A DNA stretch of 63,800 nucleotides from Planctomycetota bacterium (GCA_029259935.1 JAJDEH010000448.1:1-63800), one strand, 5' to 3'; shown: positions 54,297 through 63,781, numbered from the stretch's first letter. Program-made: numbers and translations. The notes: generated by a model not told the origin, from the letters alone.

Positions 54297-55799
54297 ATGG
54301 ATGATGCGCAACAGTCCGCCGCGGACATAGAAAAGGACGCCCGCGATCTGCGCCGCGGCGTGCTGATCAATATTATCGGCTACGCCGTCAAGATCGCCTA
54401 TCCGATTCTTACCGGACTCGTCATTTATCTGTATGGCAAGGACGATTTCGGTACCTTCATTGCCGCCCAGGCCGTCTTACTCATCTCGATGCGTGTGGCC
54501 CTGTTGGGATTTGACAAGGGCGTATTGTGGTGGGTGCCGCGACAGCCAGAAGGAAGCGGCCGGCAATGCATACGGGCGGTGCTAGTACTCACCGGCATCA
54601 CCAGCACCGCGGCGGCGGTGGCCATCGGCTTCCTGCTAGCCCCGGTGCTGGCGGATTGGCGGGGTGAACCGGATGCCGAGTTGGGACTTCGCTGGATGAC
54701 CGCGGGGCTCGTGCCCATGACATTGATGGAAGTGCTGATCCATGGCTGTTTGGGCAAACGCCGCATCGAGGCGCAGGTCATGATCAAGGAAGGCCTGGTT
54801 TCAATTTCCTTGGTGTTGCTGGGAGTGGTGTTCTTCTTGGCCGGCTTTCGGACGAACGGCTTGGCGACGGCGTTTGTCATTTCCAACTCGCTGGGATTGG
54901 TCGCGGCCGCGATCTTCTTCAACAAGATCTTTCGCCACACCTCCAGCGATCAAGTTCAAGAGCGCATTCCTCGCCTGTTGTGGCGTTATACGCTGCCCAT
55001 GTGGCTCACGGAAATGGCCAACTCGGTACTCATTCGCATGGACGTGTTGCTGCTCGCCGCGATGGAGAGCCCGGGCATCGTGGGTGTATACGGCGCGGTA
55101 GTTCAGATAGGCAACGCCCTGCGATCCGTTCGGCACGCCTTCGACCCGATCGTGCTGGCGATCATGTCCCAAATTGGCGCGGCCTTTGACAAGAAGCGTC
55201 TGATCGCCGGATTCTCTCATGCCACCTGTCTAGTCATCGCCACGCAACTGCCGATCTACGCGTTCTTAATTGTCTTTACGCCGTGGATTCTGCCCCTGCT
55301 GGGCGAAGGATACGATCAGGCAGCGTTGGCCGTGTTCATCATTTGTGGATTTTGGATTTTGAACGGAGTCGTTGGGCTCAACGGTTTGATCGTCAATGGT
55401 TACGGTCGTAGCGATCTGGCCTTGTTCAATGCGTTGCTGGCGATCGCGGTTCAGGCGTTGCTGTTGTGGCTGTTGATTCCCAGGTATGGACTCGAAGGAG
55501 CGGCGGCGGCGGTTGGTTTGGCGTATACGTTTCAGAATCTGGTCCAATCACTTCAGGCACGCGCCATCGCTGGTGTGTGGGCGTATAACGAAAGCGTGTT
55601 GTGGATCTTGGGAGCTGGCGGGCTGGCGGTGGTGGCGATGGGCGGGGCCTGGTTTGCGTTTTCTTTCGCGGGTATCAGCGCCGGTCGGATCGGCGGCTTC
55701 GTCGTCTTTTTGGCCGTCTTCGCACCGTTGTTGTACCGACTTTATCACGTCGGTTATTTGTCTGGCCGAGGGCTTAATGGGGCGGCTTTGCGCGCTTAA
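54297..55799 (+). CDS. polysaccharide flippase (Wzx/MATE-like membrane protein)
   Basis: 500 residues with about 14 membrane segments (GYAVKIAYPILTGLVIYLYG, VLVLTGITSTAAAVAIGFLL, LAVFIICGFWILNGVVGLNG and others). The opening RRGVLINIIGYAVKIAYP is the MOP/PST type of oligosaccharide flippase. It would flip a lipid-linked glycan across the inner membrane. It diverges from the GT9-like gene. Confidence 0.88.
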   Translation: MDDAQQSAADIEKDARDLRRGVLINIIGYAVKIAYPILTGLVIYLYGKDDFGTFIAAQAVLLISMRVALLGFDKGVLWWVPRQPEGSGRQCIRAVLVLTGITSTAAAVAIGFLLAPVLADWRGEPDAELGLRWMTAGLVPMTLMEVLIHGCLGKRRIEAQVMIKEGLVSISLVLLGVVFFLAGFRTNGLATAFVISNSLGLVAAAIFFNKIFRHTSSDQVQERIPRLLWRYTLPMWLTEMANSVLIRMDVLLLAAMESPGIVGVYGAVVQIGNALRSVRHAFDPIVLAIMSQIGAAFDKKRLIAGFSHATCLVIATQLPIYAFLIVFTPWILPLLGEGYDQAALAVFIICGFWILNGVVGLNGLIVNGYGRSDLALFNALLAIAVQALLLWLLIPRYGLEGAAAAVGLAYTFQNLVQSLQARAIAGVWAYNESVLWILGAGGLAVVAMGGAWFAFSFAGISAGRIGGFVVFLAVFAPLLYRLYHVGYLSGRGLNGAALRA

Positions 55800-55872
55800 T
55801 GGCGTTTGCGCGGGAGGCGCGGAAGGCTAGAAGAGGCGAGGGCGTTTTGTTCGCGGAGCGAACAACGACAAA

Positions 55873-57081
55873 CTATCTGCGCGCGCATGCACGGATCATC
55901 ACGATGCCCCAAATCGCAAGCAGCAAGTTGCCTAGCCAGACCGACCAATGCGGTAACACGGAAGTGCTGGCCATTCCATACTCCAGCGGATAGTAGCAGA
56001 CGAGTATCGGCAGAAAGGAAATGAAGAACGCCGTACTCATGTCGGCGGTCCGCAGGTAGATGGCCAGCGGAGCACCAAACAGGACGAACGCCAAACAACT
56101 CACGCCATGAGCCCAGCGTCTGTGAACGAAGCACTTCAAACGAAACAACCGATATTTTTCACTGGACAATTCGTCGGGCGAGGGCGAGGCCGTGCTTGGA
56201 GCAACGACCGGTGCCCCGGGTCCAGCCACCGTGCCGCCTTGCTTGCTGGCCGAGTTGCTCACCAATCGGACCGCCAGGTGCTCTTCCAACGAACGCACTC
56301 GTTCCGCCTGGTCGGCGATGGCCGCCGGCAGTTGACGCAACGTGAATTGCCGATTCATCGCCTTGCGGCTGGCCGCCGACAGGGGCGCTCGAATGAGGAT
56401 CTGGTTGGGAAACACGAGCCGTTTGCCGCTATCGAATTCCACGCTGCCATTGATCAGGCTCAACTGCATTTCGTGGCGCGTCCGGTCACACCGTAGTCGC
56501 GCCCGCTCGGCCATCGCGGTCAGCCCTTCACGGCCCTCGCCCGGGCGAATGGAAACCGTGACATTAAACAGAGTCTCGCCCTCCACGCGCTGGGTGGCGA
56601 TCATCATCGAGTGGGCTTTGTACGAACCTTCGCTGCGCAGCAGGCTGTAGGCAATCTCGTCCACCGATTCGAGTACCACGCGTTGGACACCGTTGTGCCC
56701 CCATGAATTCGCCACGTCCATCAGCCAGACCGTGGGAAAAACGAGCCCGCAGCCAAGGATTAGCACAGGATAAAAAACTTCGATCGGGGATATCCCGAGC
56801 GACTTCAGCGCTAGCAGTTCGTTGTCGGCGGCCAGTTTGCCGTACACGGATACGGTTGCCAGCAACAACGCCGGGGGAATGGCCCACCGCAGCGCGTCGG
56901 GAATGAGGAATGGCAATAGCTGCAATGCGGTGCCCAAGCTCAAATCGTTCGTGTACAGGTCGGAAGCCGAACCAAACACCACCAACAGCGGCGAAAATAC
57001 AAGCAGCGAAGTAATAAACGCCTTGATAAGGCTGGCCAGCAGGTGCAGAGAAATGGTGGAGTAAGGCGGAGTAGTGAACAT
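55873..57081 (-). CDS. LptF/LptG-family permease
   Basis: 402 residues from ATG 57081; the open frame continues 16 codons upstream. Layout: membrane helices (SLIKAFITSLLVFSPLLVVF; WAIPPALLLATVSVYGKLAA), then the LptF/G motif NELLALKSLGISPIEVFYPV; a periplasmic beta-jellyroll with a Ser/Pro-rich insertion about 280-320 (GGTVAGPGAPVVAPSTASPS); and C-terminal membrane helices. It is part of the lipopolysaccharide-export inner-membrane complex. The linker insertion is longer than in proteobacterial members. Confidence 0.88.
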   Translation of the reverse strand: MFTTPPYSTISLHLLASLIKAFITSLLVFSPLLVVFGSASDLYTNDLSLGTALQLLPFLIPDALRWAIPPALLLATVSVYGKLAADNELLALKSLGISPIEVFYPVLILGCGLVFPTVWLMDVANSWGHNGVQRVVLESVDEIAYSLLRSEGSYKAHSMMIATQRVEGETLFNVTVSIRPGEGREGLTAMAERARLRCDRTRHEMQLSLINGSVEFDSGKRLVFPNQILIRAPLSAASRKAMNRQFTLRQLPAAIADQAERVRSLEEHLAVRLVSNSASKQGGTVAGPGAPVVAPSTASPSPDELSSEKYRLFRLKCFVHRRWAHGVSCLAFVLFGAPLAIYLRTADMSTAFFISFLPILVCYYPLEYGMASTSVLPHWSVWLGNLLLAIWGIVMIRACARR

Positions 57082-57460
57082 GACTGAGAAAAAAGTCCGC
57101 CCACTCGGGGCGGCGTTGAGAACGTACAACGCAGGCTAATAGAAACCGTACTCACGCAAGCGCTAGCTGCAAGCATTGGCAACACGGCGTATTTCGCCGG
57201 CGACAACCAGGAGCTTCCAGTTATTTATCGGACATTGCGAGCGCTTCGCCCTATCCTTTCATGGAAGCCGTTTGGGCACTTGGTAGCAAATACAGTAAAT
57301 CGGTAAAAAGGAACATGCCAAAGAGATGGCAGAAGAGTGGTTCCCAACCGCCCCGCTCGGCGACCGCGAGTCTCTAATGATGATGGATAGAGACCCGCGG
57401 TCAAAGCGGTGGCCGCGTCGGGAGACGCGACCACCGTGCCGTTGAGGTTAACGTATCAAA

Positions 57461-57865
57461 CTAGTGATGGCCGTATCCACCGGGGTGATAGTCGAAATGC
57501 CCGGTACGGTGAACGTCGTAGTGTCCCGGCACAAAGTCGAAATGGTTGCGATGACGCTGGTACGATCCGGGGTGCCAATCCAGGTGAGTCGTGTCATGGT
57601 AGTCGTAATGACCGCGACCGATTGACCTGCCGAAACTGCTGCGGCCGCCACGGGCATATCCCGTGTGAGGTCGAGACCCGTAAGCTCGTCCGGAGTACGC
57701 CGGCGAGGCGTAACCGCGGAATCCGCCATGAGGACGTCCCACGTCCACATGCAGGCCGCCCGCACGGAAATGCAAACCAGGACCAGCGGCCTTCGCGCTG
57801 GAAACACCCATTCCCACTAGACCCAAACTGCCGACGAACGCGAATGCGATTGCAATATTCTTCAT
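57461..57865 (-). CDS. exported Gly/His/Tyr-rich small protein
   Basis: 134 residues, AGGAG site, signal peptide IAFAFVGSLGLVGMGVSSAKA. The mature protein is rich in Gly, Arg, His and Tyr, with HYDYH, HFDYHPGGYGHH and HRNHFDFVPGHYDVH-like repeats of about eight residues. It could bind metal or coat the cell. It is not a known family; the composition is shared with proteins at 23.5 and 33.4 kb. Confidence 0.72.
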   Translation of the reverse strand: MKNIAIAFAFVGSLGLVGMGVSSAKAAGPGLHFRAGGLHVDVGRPHGGFRGYASPAYSGRAYGSRPHTGYARGGRSSFGRSIGRGHYDYHDTTHLDWHPGSYQRHRNHFDFVPGHYDVHRTGHFDYHPGGYGHH

Positions 57866-58070
57866 CTGATTTCTCCTGTTGAATGAGTCATGGCTCCGCG
57901 GAATTCACAAGCCAAGTAACGCAGAAGGCGTGCCAACATCAAAAAACGGGGAAATTCAGGCCGTTTTTCTAAAGAGAGGGCGGGGATCGTCCGAGATTGA
58001 GACGCGAACTAGTCAATTTGACGACAGTCACGTCGATTCGTCCCGCGAATAAGAAACTCGATTACGCCCG

Positions 58071-58601
58071 CTATTTACTCTTCACCCCGTGCCCGGCACC
58101 GCGCCAAGCGTAAATACCGCCAGCATAGCGTTTGACATTGGTATAACCCAACTCGCTAGCGTAAATCGCGGCGTTGTGGCTGCGGGCGCATTTGACAAAT
58201 CCGCAATAGACCACGATTGGTTTATCGAGTTCATCGCCGAGCAACTTCTTGTAAGCCTCCTTGCCGCGCCCCGGCATCGATGTTTCGTCCCACGTTGGCA
58301 TCGGCTCTTTGGGAAACTCAAAATTGACCGCGCCGGGAAGGTGAGCCTGATCGTAACTGGACGCCGCCGGCATGGCGTCCAGCAGCACGATCGCTTCGTT
58401 GCTGTCGAGCAGTTTCTTCACGTCGCCGGTCGAAAGGATCTCGTACTCGCCGTCGACGGTCTCTCGCGCGAACTTGACGGCGGAAGCCTCGATCGCGACT
58501 TCCTGTTCGAACTTGTTGGTGCCGCATCCGGCCGTCGAGAACAGTACGCCCAGCACGAAGCAGCCAAAGAATTTTCGACCCGTTGAGTCAGCTAGATTCA
58601 T
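58071..58601 (-). CDS. rhodanese-domain lipoprotein
   Basis: 176 residues from the ATG overlapping the upstream stop (ATGA). A lipobox FSTAGC (Cys26) ends the signal. The rhodanese domain has VDGEYEILSTGDVKKLLDSN, VLLDAMPAASSYDQAHLPGA and the active-site loop YCGFVKCARSHNAA. It would transfer sulfur or bind a sulfur donor at the membrane surface. Coupling with the MauE/DoxX-type gene suggests a shared redox or sulfur task. Confidence 0.88.
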   Translation of the reverse strand: MNLADSTGRKFFGCFVLGVLFSTAGCGTNKFEQEVAIEASAVKFARETVDGEYEILSTGDVKKLLDSNEAIVLLDAMPAASSYDQAHLPGAVNFEFPKEPMPTWDETSMPGRGKEAYKKLLGDELDKPIVVYCGFVKCARSHNAAIYASELGYTNVKRYAGGIYAWRGAGHGVKSK

Positions 58602-59020
58602 TTGCATTTGCGGCAACACCATTGAGTAAGAGTACACCAGACCAACAACATCGTATCCATCTTGAATTGTGAAGCAAGATTCATCGGATATCCACTACCG
58701 AGACAGCCGCACTCGATATCCAATCCCATCGCCATGCCGTACAGCAGTACCGACATGAAACCGAACAGCATCAAGCCGGTGGCGGCCGGAGCAACGCGAA
58801 CATTGATCAACAGTCCCAGCCCCAAGATCACTTCCACTACGCAAACGGTCAAGGCAACCGGCTTTACCAAACCGTCGAAGACGATGCCAAAATCCGCCAC
58901 ATGATTCGCGAACCTTTGTAGCTCGAACAGTTTGATGGTGCCCGAGTAGATAAACAGCAATCCCAACGGCAATCGCAAAACGCGGCACCGCCAAAGTCGC
59001 CAACGGGTCGACTGGGTCAT
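58598..59020 (-). CDS. MauE/DoxX-family membrane protein
   Basis: 140 residues with four membrane helices (LRLPLGLLFIYSGTIKLFEL; LTVCVVEVILGLGLLINVRV; AATGLMLFGFMSVLLYGMAM; DTMLLVWCTLTQWCC). The periplasmic ECGCLGS motif and the Cys-rich end (WCCRKCK) are typical of MauE/DoxX proteins that handle disulfides or quinone-linked redox. Its stop overlaps the start of the rhodanese lipoprotein. Confidence 0.85.
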   Translation of the reverse strand: MTQSTRWRLWRCRVLRLPLGLLFIYSGTIKLFELQRFANHVADFGIVFDGLVKPVALTVCVVEVILGLGLLINVRVAPAATGLMLFGFMSVLLYGMAMGLDIECGCLGSGYPMNLASQFKMDTMLLVWCTLTQWCCRKCK

Positions 59021-59161
59021 GAAGCACGCAAGTAGAAGTCAGGTTGAACGACCAATGGCAGCGAGATTCCCCGGCCTCTCGCACATTCTAAACTAGCGAC
59101 AACCGGTTCAGCAACGACGAGCCAAGCGACTGAGTGAACGGCGGGAAGCCAAACGACTCTT

Positions 59162-59458
59162 CTAGGCGGCACGGCCTGTTACGATGACTTCGGAGTCGGC
59201 GGTCCGTCGAGCATATCGCTCAACCGCCAACGCGGCTTGCCGACCGTCGTCGAAGCCCTCGCCGGTTGTCATGTTCAACAACTGCTGGCACAAATGGTCG
59301 TCGTTGATTTCGATGAGTGCGGTTTCCGCGCTCGCAAGGCTGGCAGGCGTGACGGTCTGGCAGTCGTACCAATAGCGGGTGCCATAAGGTTGCTGCTCGC
59401 AGGCAGGTGCCGCCGCGAGGATGCTGTCATCGGAACCGTACAGGAGCGCCAAGATCAT
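59162..59458 (-). CDS. small hypothetical protein
   Basis: 98 residues from ATG 59458, which has GAGGTG upstream and gives MILALLYGSDDSILAAAPAC; a longer frame (to 59581) lacks any clear start. It contains no known domain: a possible strand region, TPASLASAETALIEINDDHL, then a basic helix. The neighbours are the MauE/DoxX gene and, divergently, the ligase cassette. Confidence 0.5.
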   Translation of the reverse strand: MILALLYGSDDSILAAAPACEQQPYGTRYWYDCQTVTPASLASAETALIEINDDHLCQQLLNMTTGEGFDDGRQAALAVERYARRTADSEVIVTGRAA

Positions 59459-59658
59459 GCTGCACCTCGAATGAACTGGATTGGATTTGCGTACGAGTAG
59501 ATACGAGTAGATTTGAGCAACAGGCCGCGAATTCGATCGCGTCTCGATCCATGCTGTCAGTGCTGGAATCCCGGCGGGCAATCCGTTACAAACAATGGCT
59601 CATATTTTGCTAGCGGATCGAATACTACGTTTACCTTTTCTATATCGGACGTTCACCG

Positions 59659-60270
59659 ATGGCCAAGCCACTTGTGTTCCAGTTTGGTGATGAAGAAATC
59701 TCCTTTCAAATGTCCAAGATCGATCGCTCCAAGCTGTACGGCTATAAGGACGTCGAGGTCTTGGGCGACGACGGCGGTAAGTGCGAGCTGGCGACGTTGG
59801 CGGGCGACGGCCGCACGGTCGTCGGACGCGGTGGCACGGGGATCGGCTACCTGTCGGCTGACGGTGATTGGTGCGACCGATCGGAACTGCGGCCGGTTGA
59901 TCTAGAAGGCCGCCAAATTGCGCCTGTCGCCTCTTCCTTCGGAGCGGCCGTGCCCTTGCTGGAAAAGGTCAGCATGGATGAGTATCTCAATCACAATGTA
60001 CGCGCGGTGTATTGCATGGAAACCGAAGACCAAGCCGACGCGTTGGTCGAGGAACTGAAGGCGGGAGCAATCTACAAGTTCCCTTACAGTTTTCGTGGCG
60101 GATTGGAGGCCGATGCCGGGTTCTTGCTGATGTCGGCCGAGGGACATGTTTTCTTTGCCGTCGGAAACCCCACCGACGTGACGATGGTCGGCTTGCAGCA
60201 GGCCGCGCCCGCCGTCGAAGAAGAAGCTGCGGCGGATGAAGGCGACTTGATGGACTTCGACATGATCTAG
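59659..60270 (+). CDS. hypothetical protein, first gene of the ligase cassette
   Basis: 203 residues, no signal peptide or membrane segment. Beta-rich start (LVFQFGDEEISFQMSKIDRS; YLSADGDWCDRSELRPVDLE), then an alpha/beta middle (VSMDEYLNHNVRAVYCMETE, DALVEELKAGAIYKFPYSFR) and an acidic tail (EEEAAADEGDLMDFDMI) that resembles a protein-binding or charge-balancing peptide. It precedes the second unknown by 59 bases, on the same strand as the ligase gene. I do not recognise it. Confidence 0.78.
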   Translation: MAKPLVFQFGDEEISFQMSKIDRSKLYGYKDVEVLGDDGGKCELATLAGDGRTVVGRGGTGIGYLSADGDWCDRSELRPVDLEGRQIAPVASSFGAAVPLLEKVSMDEYLNHNVRAVYCMETEDQADALVEELKAGAIYKFPYSFRGGLEADAGFLLMSAEGHVFFAVGNPTDVTMVGLQQAAPAVEEEAAADEGDLMDFDMI

Positions 60271-60329
60271 CGGTAGCCGGCTTAGATTCCGGGCGGCTCA
60301 TATTTGAAATTCAAAACGGGAGACGATTC

Positions 60330-61040
60330 GTGGCAGAACTCAGTATCGCCAACAGCGCCGGCCGCGACGCGGTTGTAAACCTGGACAGCGTTCAAAGCCG
60401 CCTCAAGGTTCGTTGGGTCGACGCGCAGAATCGGCAAGCGGGCAACATCCGGATTATCAAGTCAACCGTCGACCACGATGTCGCCGCGATCACGCAACGG
60501 GTTGGCGGGTTGGATAAAGTGGCTCAGGCGCTGATCGACGGCGATCCCGAAGTCGATATGGAAATGACGGGCGGGTTTCTGAAAGACACGTCACGCGTTT
60601 TCATCGACAAGGATCAAAAGATCGTCCATCGCGTGCAGCAATTTGAAATCATTCACAATCCCGACGGTTCCGAGCGCGATCGGCGGCCAAGGGCGGTCGC
60701 GCCCCAAAACGTCACCGAAGATTCGCCACTGCGTTGGTCGGGCAAGATGATTAAAAAAGACGAAGCCTGCCGCAAGTTTGTGTTTTCCGGAAAAATGCAA
60801 CTGATGCACATCAACGGCTTGACTTACGATTTCCTGCACGGAATGGCCAAGGAACTGGAAGAAAAAGACAGTTTGATGTTATTGGGCGCCGGCCCCAAGT
60901 CGAATCAACCGCTGATCCTGCGTCGTGGCGGCACTCCCTACCGCGGCTTTCTGGAAGGCCGCACCGAGGGCGACAAGTACTGCCTGCTATTGCATCTGTC
61001 CAACCTGGAACTCAAAGTCCCCACGGAATCGTCGGAGTAA
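60330..61040 (+). CDS. hypothetical protein, second gene of the ligase cassette
   Basis: 236 residues from GTG 60330, with GGGAG upstream. No signal or membrane segment. The order is: a strand-rich start (VNLDSVQSRLKVRWVDAQNR, then GNIRIIKSTVDHDVAAITQR), IDGDPEVDMEMTGGFLKDTS, a basic stretch (SERDRRPRAVAPQ), then KFVFSGKMQLMHINGLTYDF and a final beta block ending in ELKVPTE. It is not recognised. It ends 9 bases before the ligase gene, so co-translation is likely. Confidence 0.78.
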   Translation: MAELSIANSAGRDAVVNLDSVQSRLKVRWVDAQNRQAGNIRIIKSTVDHDVAAITQRVGGLDKVAQALIDGDPEVDMEMTGGFLKDTSRVFIDKDQKIVHRVQQFEIIHNPDGSERDRRPRAVAPQNVTEDSPLRWSGKMIKKDEACRKFVFSGKMQLMHINGLTYDFLHGMAKELEEKDSLMLLGAGPKSNQPLILRRGGTPYRGFLEGRTEGDKYCLLLHLSNLELKVPTESSE

Positions 61041-61049
61041 ATCTCGGTC

Positions 61050-62750
61050 ATGGCTGCAAGCAACGGTTTTCTAGACAAGTCGCGAGTTGAAATCAAACTG
61101 GGCGACTATGGTGTCGCGCCGGCCACGGCGCTGGACGACCCCGGTGTGTTGCCGCGCGTTCAGGACTATCGGCGGCAGACCGGTTCGCGGATGTACCCCC
61201 TGGATCGCGACGACATCAGCAAAAAAATTCCCACGGCCGACTATCACGTCAGCCGTAAGATCGACGGCGAGTTCACGGTTCTGGTGTATCAAGATGGCCA
61301 GGCCTATACCGTCAATCCGGGCGGAACGGTGCGGGTTGGCATGCCATGGCAAGCGGAAGCTGTCGAACTGCTCAAGAAGCATGGTGTGAAGCAGGCCATG
61401 ATTGCCGGCGAATTGTACGTCGCGGAAACCGAGGGACGGCGACCACGAGTTCATGATGTGACCCACGTCGCTCGGCAGCCAGAATCCGCGGCGGAACTCG
61501 AACGGCTCGGCTTCGCTGTTTTCGATGTGATCTCGCTGGACGGCGAATCGGCTGGCGGTGATTTTATCGAAACATGGAAAACGATCGAAAAGACTTTCGA
61601 TGGCGGCCGGCGGGTGCATCCGGTCGAATTTGTCTGGGCGAAAGACGTTCAGGACATTCAGAAGCAGTTTCAAAAGTGGGTCGACGACGAGGGGGCGGAA
61701 GGACTAGTCGTTCGCAGCGATACGGCCGGGCTGTTCAAGATCAAGCCACGACACACCATCGACGCGGTCGTCATTGGGTTCACCGAATCGGCCGATGAAC
61801 GCCAGGGCATGATGCACGATTTGCTGCTGGCCCTGATGAGGAAAGACAAGACTCTGCACGTGCTGTGCCGGGTCGGCGGCGGATTCAGCGAAGACGTTCG
61901 GCGCGAAATGCTCAGCGACCTCAAGGACATGATCGTCGAGAGTGAATACGCCGAGGTCAACTCGGATCACGTTGCTTACCAGATGGTGCGCCCCGAATGG
62001 GTGATCGAGATTAGCTGTCTGGATATGGTCTCGCAAACCACGCGCGGCGGCACCGTCAATCGCATGGCGCTGAATTGGAATGAATCAGGCGGCCCCAAGT
62101 ATGAAGTCATTCGGCGATTGCCGCTGGTCAGTGTGATCTCGCCGCAGTTCATTCGTCGCCGTGAGGACAAAAGCGTCAATCCCACGGATGTGCGCGTCCA
62201 GCAGATTGCCGACATCGTCGAAGTGCCGCTGATCGATCGCGACGCCAGTCAGATGACGCTGCCCAAAAGCGAAGTCTTGCGCCGCGAGGTGTACACCAAG
62301 CAGCTCAAGGGCGAGACCATGGTCCGCAAGTTCTTGGTATGGAAGACCAACAAGGAAGCCGAACACGAAGAATATCCGGCCTACGTCGTGCACTACACCG
62401 ATTTTAGTCCCAACCGCAAAACGCCGCTATCGCGCGAAGTTCGAGTCTCCAATTCGCGCGAGCAGATTGACGAACTGCTCGACAAGCTGAAGGAAGCCAA
62501 TATCAAGAAGGGTTGGGAGTTATATTCGGGAATCGTGGACGGCGGCTCGGAAGAGGCACCGAAGCCGAAGGAAGACGTCACCGCCAAAGAGCCGACGAAG
62601 AAGAAAGCCGCGAAGAAAGCCGCGAAGAAAAAGGCTACCAAAGAGAAGGCCACGAAAGAGCCCGAGGTATCCGCAAAGAAAAAGGAAACGCCAGCCAAAA
62701 AGAAAAAGGCGGCAAAGAAAAAGACGAAAAAGAAAGCCTCCAAGTCCTAG
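61050..62750 (+). CDS. ATP-dependent polynucleotide (DNA/RNA) ligase-like protein with Lys-rich tail
   Basis: 566 residues. Nucleotidyltransferase core about 60-245: motif I YHVSRKIDGEFTVLVY (K70 would form the AMP adduct), motif III MIAGELYVAE (E121), FAVFDVISLDGE, motif IV EGLVVRSD (E217) and motif V GLFKIKPRHTIDAVVIGF (K230, K232). An OB-like part follows (CRVGGGFSEDVRREMLSDLK, PQFIRRREDKSVNPTDVRVQ). Residues about 420-500 resemble a WGR-like module. The last 60 residues are AKKKA-type repeats, like histone H1. It probably seals DNA or RNA nicks, possibly in repair. It has no DNA-binding domain ahead of the core. Confidence 0.85.
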   Translation: MAASNGFLDKSRVEIKLGDYGVAPATALDDPGVLPRVQDYRRQTGSRMYPLDRDDISKKIPTADYHVSRKIDGEFTVLVYQDGQAYTVNPGGTVRVGMPWQAEAVELLKKHGVKQAMIAGELYVAETEGRRPRVHDVTHVARQPESAAELERLGFAVFDVISLDGESAGGDFIETWKTIEKTFDGGRRVHPVEFVWAKDVQDIQKQFQKWVDDEGAEGLVVRSDTAGLFKIKPRHTIDAVVIGFTESADERQGMMHDLLLALMRKDKTLHVLCRVGGGFSEDVRREMLSDLKDMIVESEYAEVNSDHVAYQMVRPEWVIEISCLDMVSQTTRGGTVNRMALNWNESGGPKYEVIRRLPLVSVISPQFIRRREDKSVNPTDVRVQQIADIVEVPLIDRDASQMTLPKSEVLRREVYTKQLKGETMVRKFLVWKTNKEAEHEEYPAYVVHYTDFSPNRKTPLSREVRVSNSREQIDELLDKLKEANIKKGWELYSGIVDGGSEEAPKPKEDVTAKEPTKKKAAKKAAKKKATKEKATKEPEVSAKKKETPAKKKKAAKKKTKKKASKS

Positions 62751-62772
62751 CGGATGTGCTTGGCCTTGTCAT

Positions 62773-63768
62773 TCATGCGACAAACCAAGCATCGGCACCT
62801 GCCACATATCCTTTCGACCGGATCTGAGGCAGAATCACTTCGCGGGCATTCTCGGCTCCAACGGCGATGACCAGCGGAGTGCCATCGGCGGCGGGCATTT
62901 CTTGGGGATGCGCAATCTGAACGCCGTGGATTCTTTCATTCACCTTGCGATGGTTTACATCGTATCCGCGCCGAACGGTAAGATCTCGATCCAGTAACCA
63001 GCGGAGCCATGGCTTGCCCGTCTTTCCAACTCCCCACAGGTCAACGCGATCGACATCGCGCAGCGGACCGTCTAGCAGATGCGACCGCCGGCAACGGTCG
63101 AACGCCTCCCGTGAATAGCGCGCATCGGTACGCGTCAGCCTGTCTGGATAGTCCGACCAATCCAACAGCACTTCGTCGACCTTGCCAAAACGCATTCCGT
63201 GGGCGGCGGCGCGCAACATCAAATCGTAGTCCTCGGGAAGATCGCAGTCGCGATGTCCCAATTCAAAATAGCCGCGTCGAGCCAAGATGGTCGGATTGAC
63301 CAACGGCAACTCCACGAACCGCAGAGCCGATATTCGATCTCCTTCCAGAGTCTCGTCGTTGATCCACGTCTCGTAACGGCGCATCGAAAGAGAAGCCTCG
63401 TCTGCTTCGTTCACAATCCGGACTTGGCAGCCGACCACGTCGAGATCTCGCTCTTGAATTAGATGCAGTTGAATCTCAAGCCGTCGCGGATAGGCAAAGT
63501 CGTCAGCATCCATGCGGGCAATGAACGGGGCGGCCGCCGTTTCAGTGCCCGTGTTGGCCGCCGCCGCGACGCCCCGATGTTCGCACGAAAGCAATCTTAA
63601 ACGCGGGTCGCGAATCGTGCGAATGACAGCAGCCGTCTCGTCAGTCGAACCGTCATCAACCACGATCAACTCGATATCGCGCAACGTCTGATCGAGGATC
63701 GAACCCACCGCTCGGGCAATGGTCGAAGCGCCATTAAACACAGGCAGGACAACGGAGACTTCAGGCAT
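62773..63768 (-). CDS. family 2 glycosyltransferase with C-terminal Rossmann-like domain
   Basis: 331 residues. GT2 domain about 1-220: VSVVLPVFNGASTIARAV, LIVVDDGSTDETAAVIRTIR and FIARMDADDFAYPRRLEIQL with the DxD, then LPEDYDLMLRAAAH. The last 90 residues form a dinucleotide-binding-like unit (RVDLWGVGKTGKPWLRWLLD, TPLVIAVGAENAREVI). Such tails occur on some glycan-tailoring enzymes. The gene is on the minus strand and ends 23 bases after the ligase gene's stop. Confidence 0.88.
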   Translation of the reverse strand: MPEVSVVLPVFNGASTIARAVGSILDQTLRDIELIVVDDGSTDETAAVIRTIRDPRLRLLSCEHRGVAAAANTGTETAAAPFIARMDADDFAYPRRLEIQLHLIQERDLDVVGCQVRIVNEADEASLSMRRYETWINDETLEGDRISALRFVELPLVNPTILARRGYFELGHRDCDLPEDYDLMLRAAAHGMRFGKVDEVLLDWSDYPDRLTRTDARYSREAFDRCRRSHLLDGPLRDVDRVDLWGVGKTGKPWLRWLLDRDLTVRRGYDVNHRKVNERIHGVQIAHPQEMPAADGTPLVIAVGAENAREVILPQIRSKGYVAGADAWFVA

Positions 63769-63781
63769 GCGAGTGTGGTTC

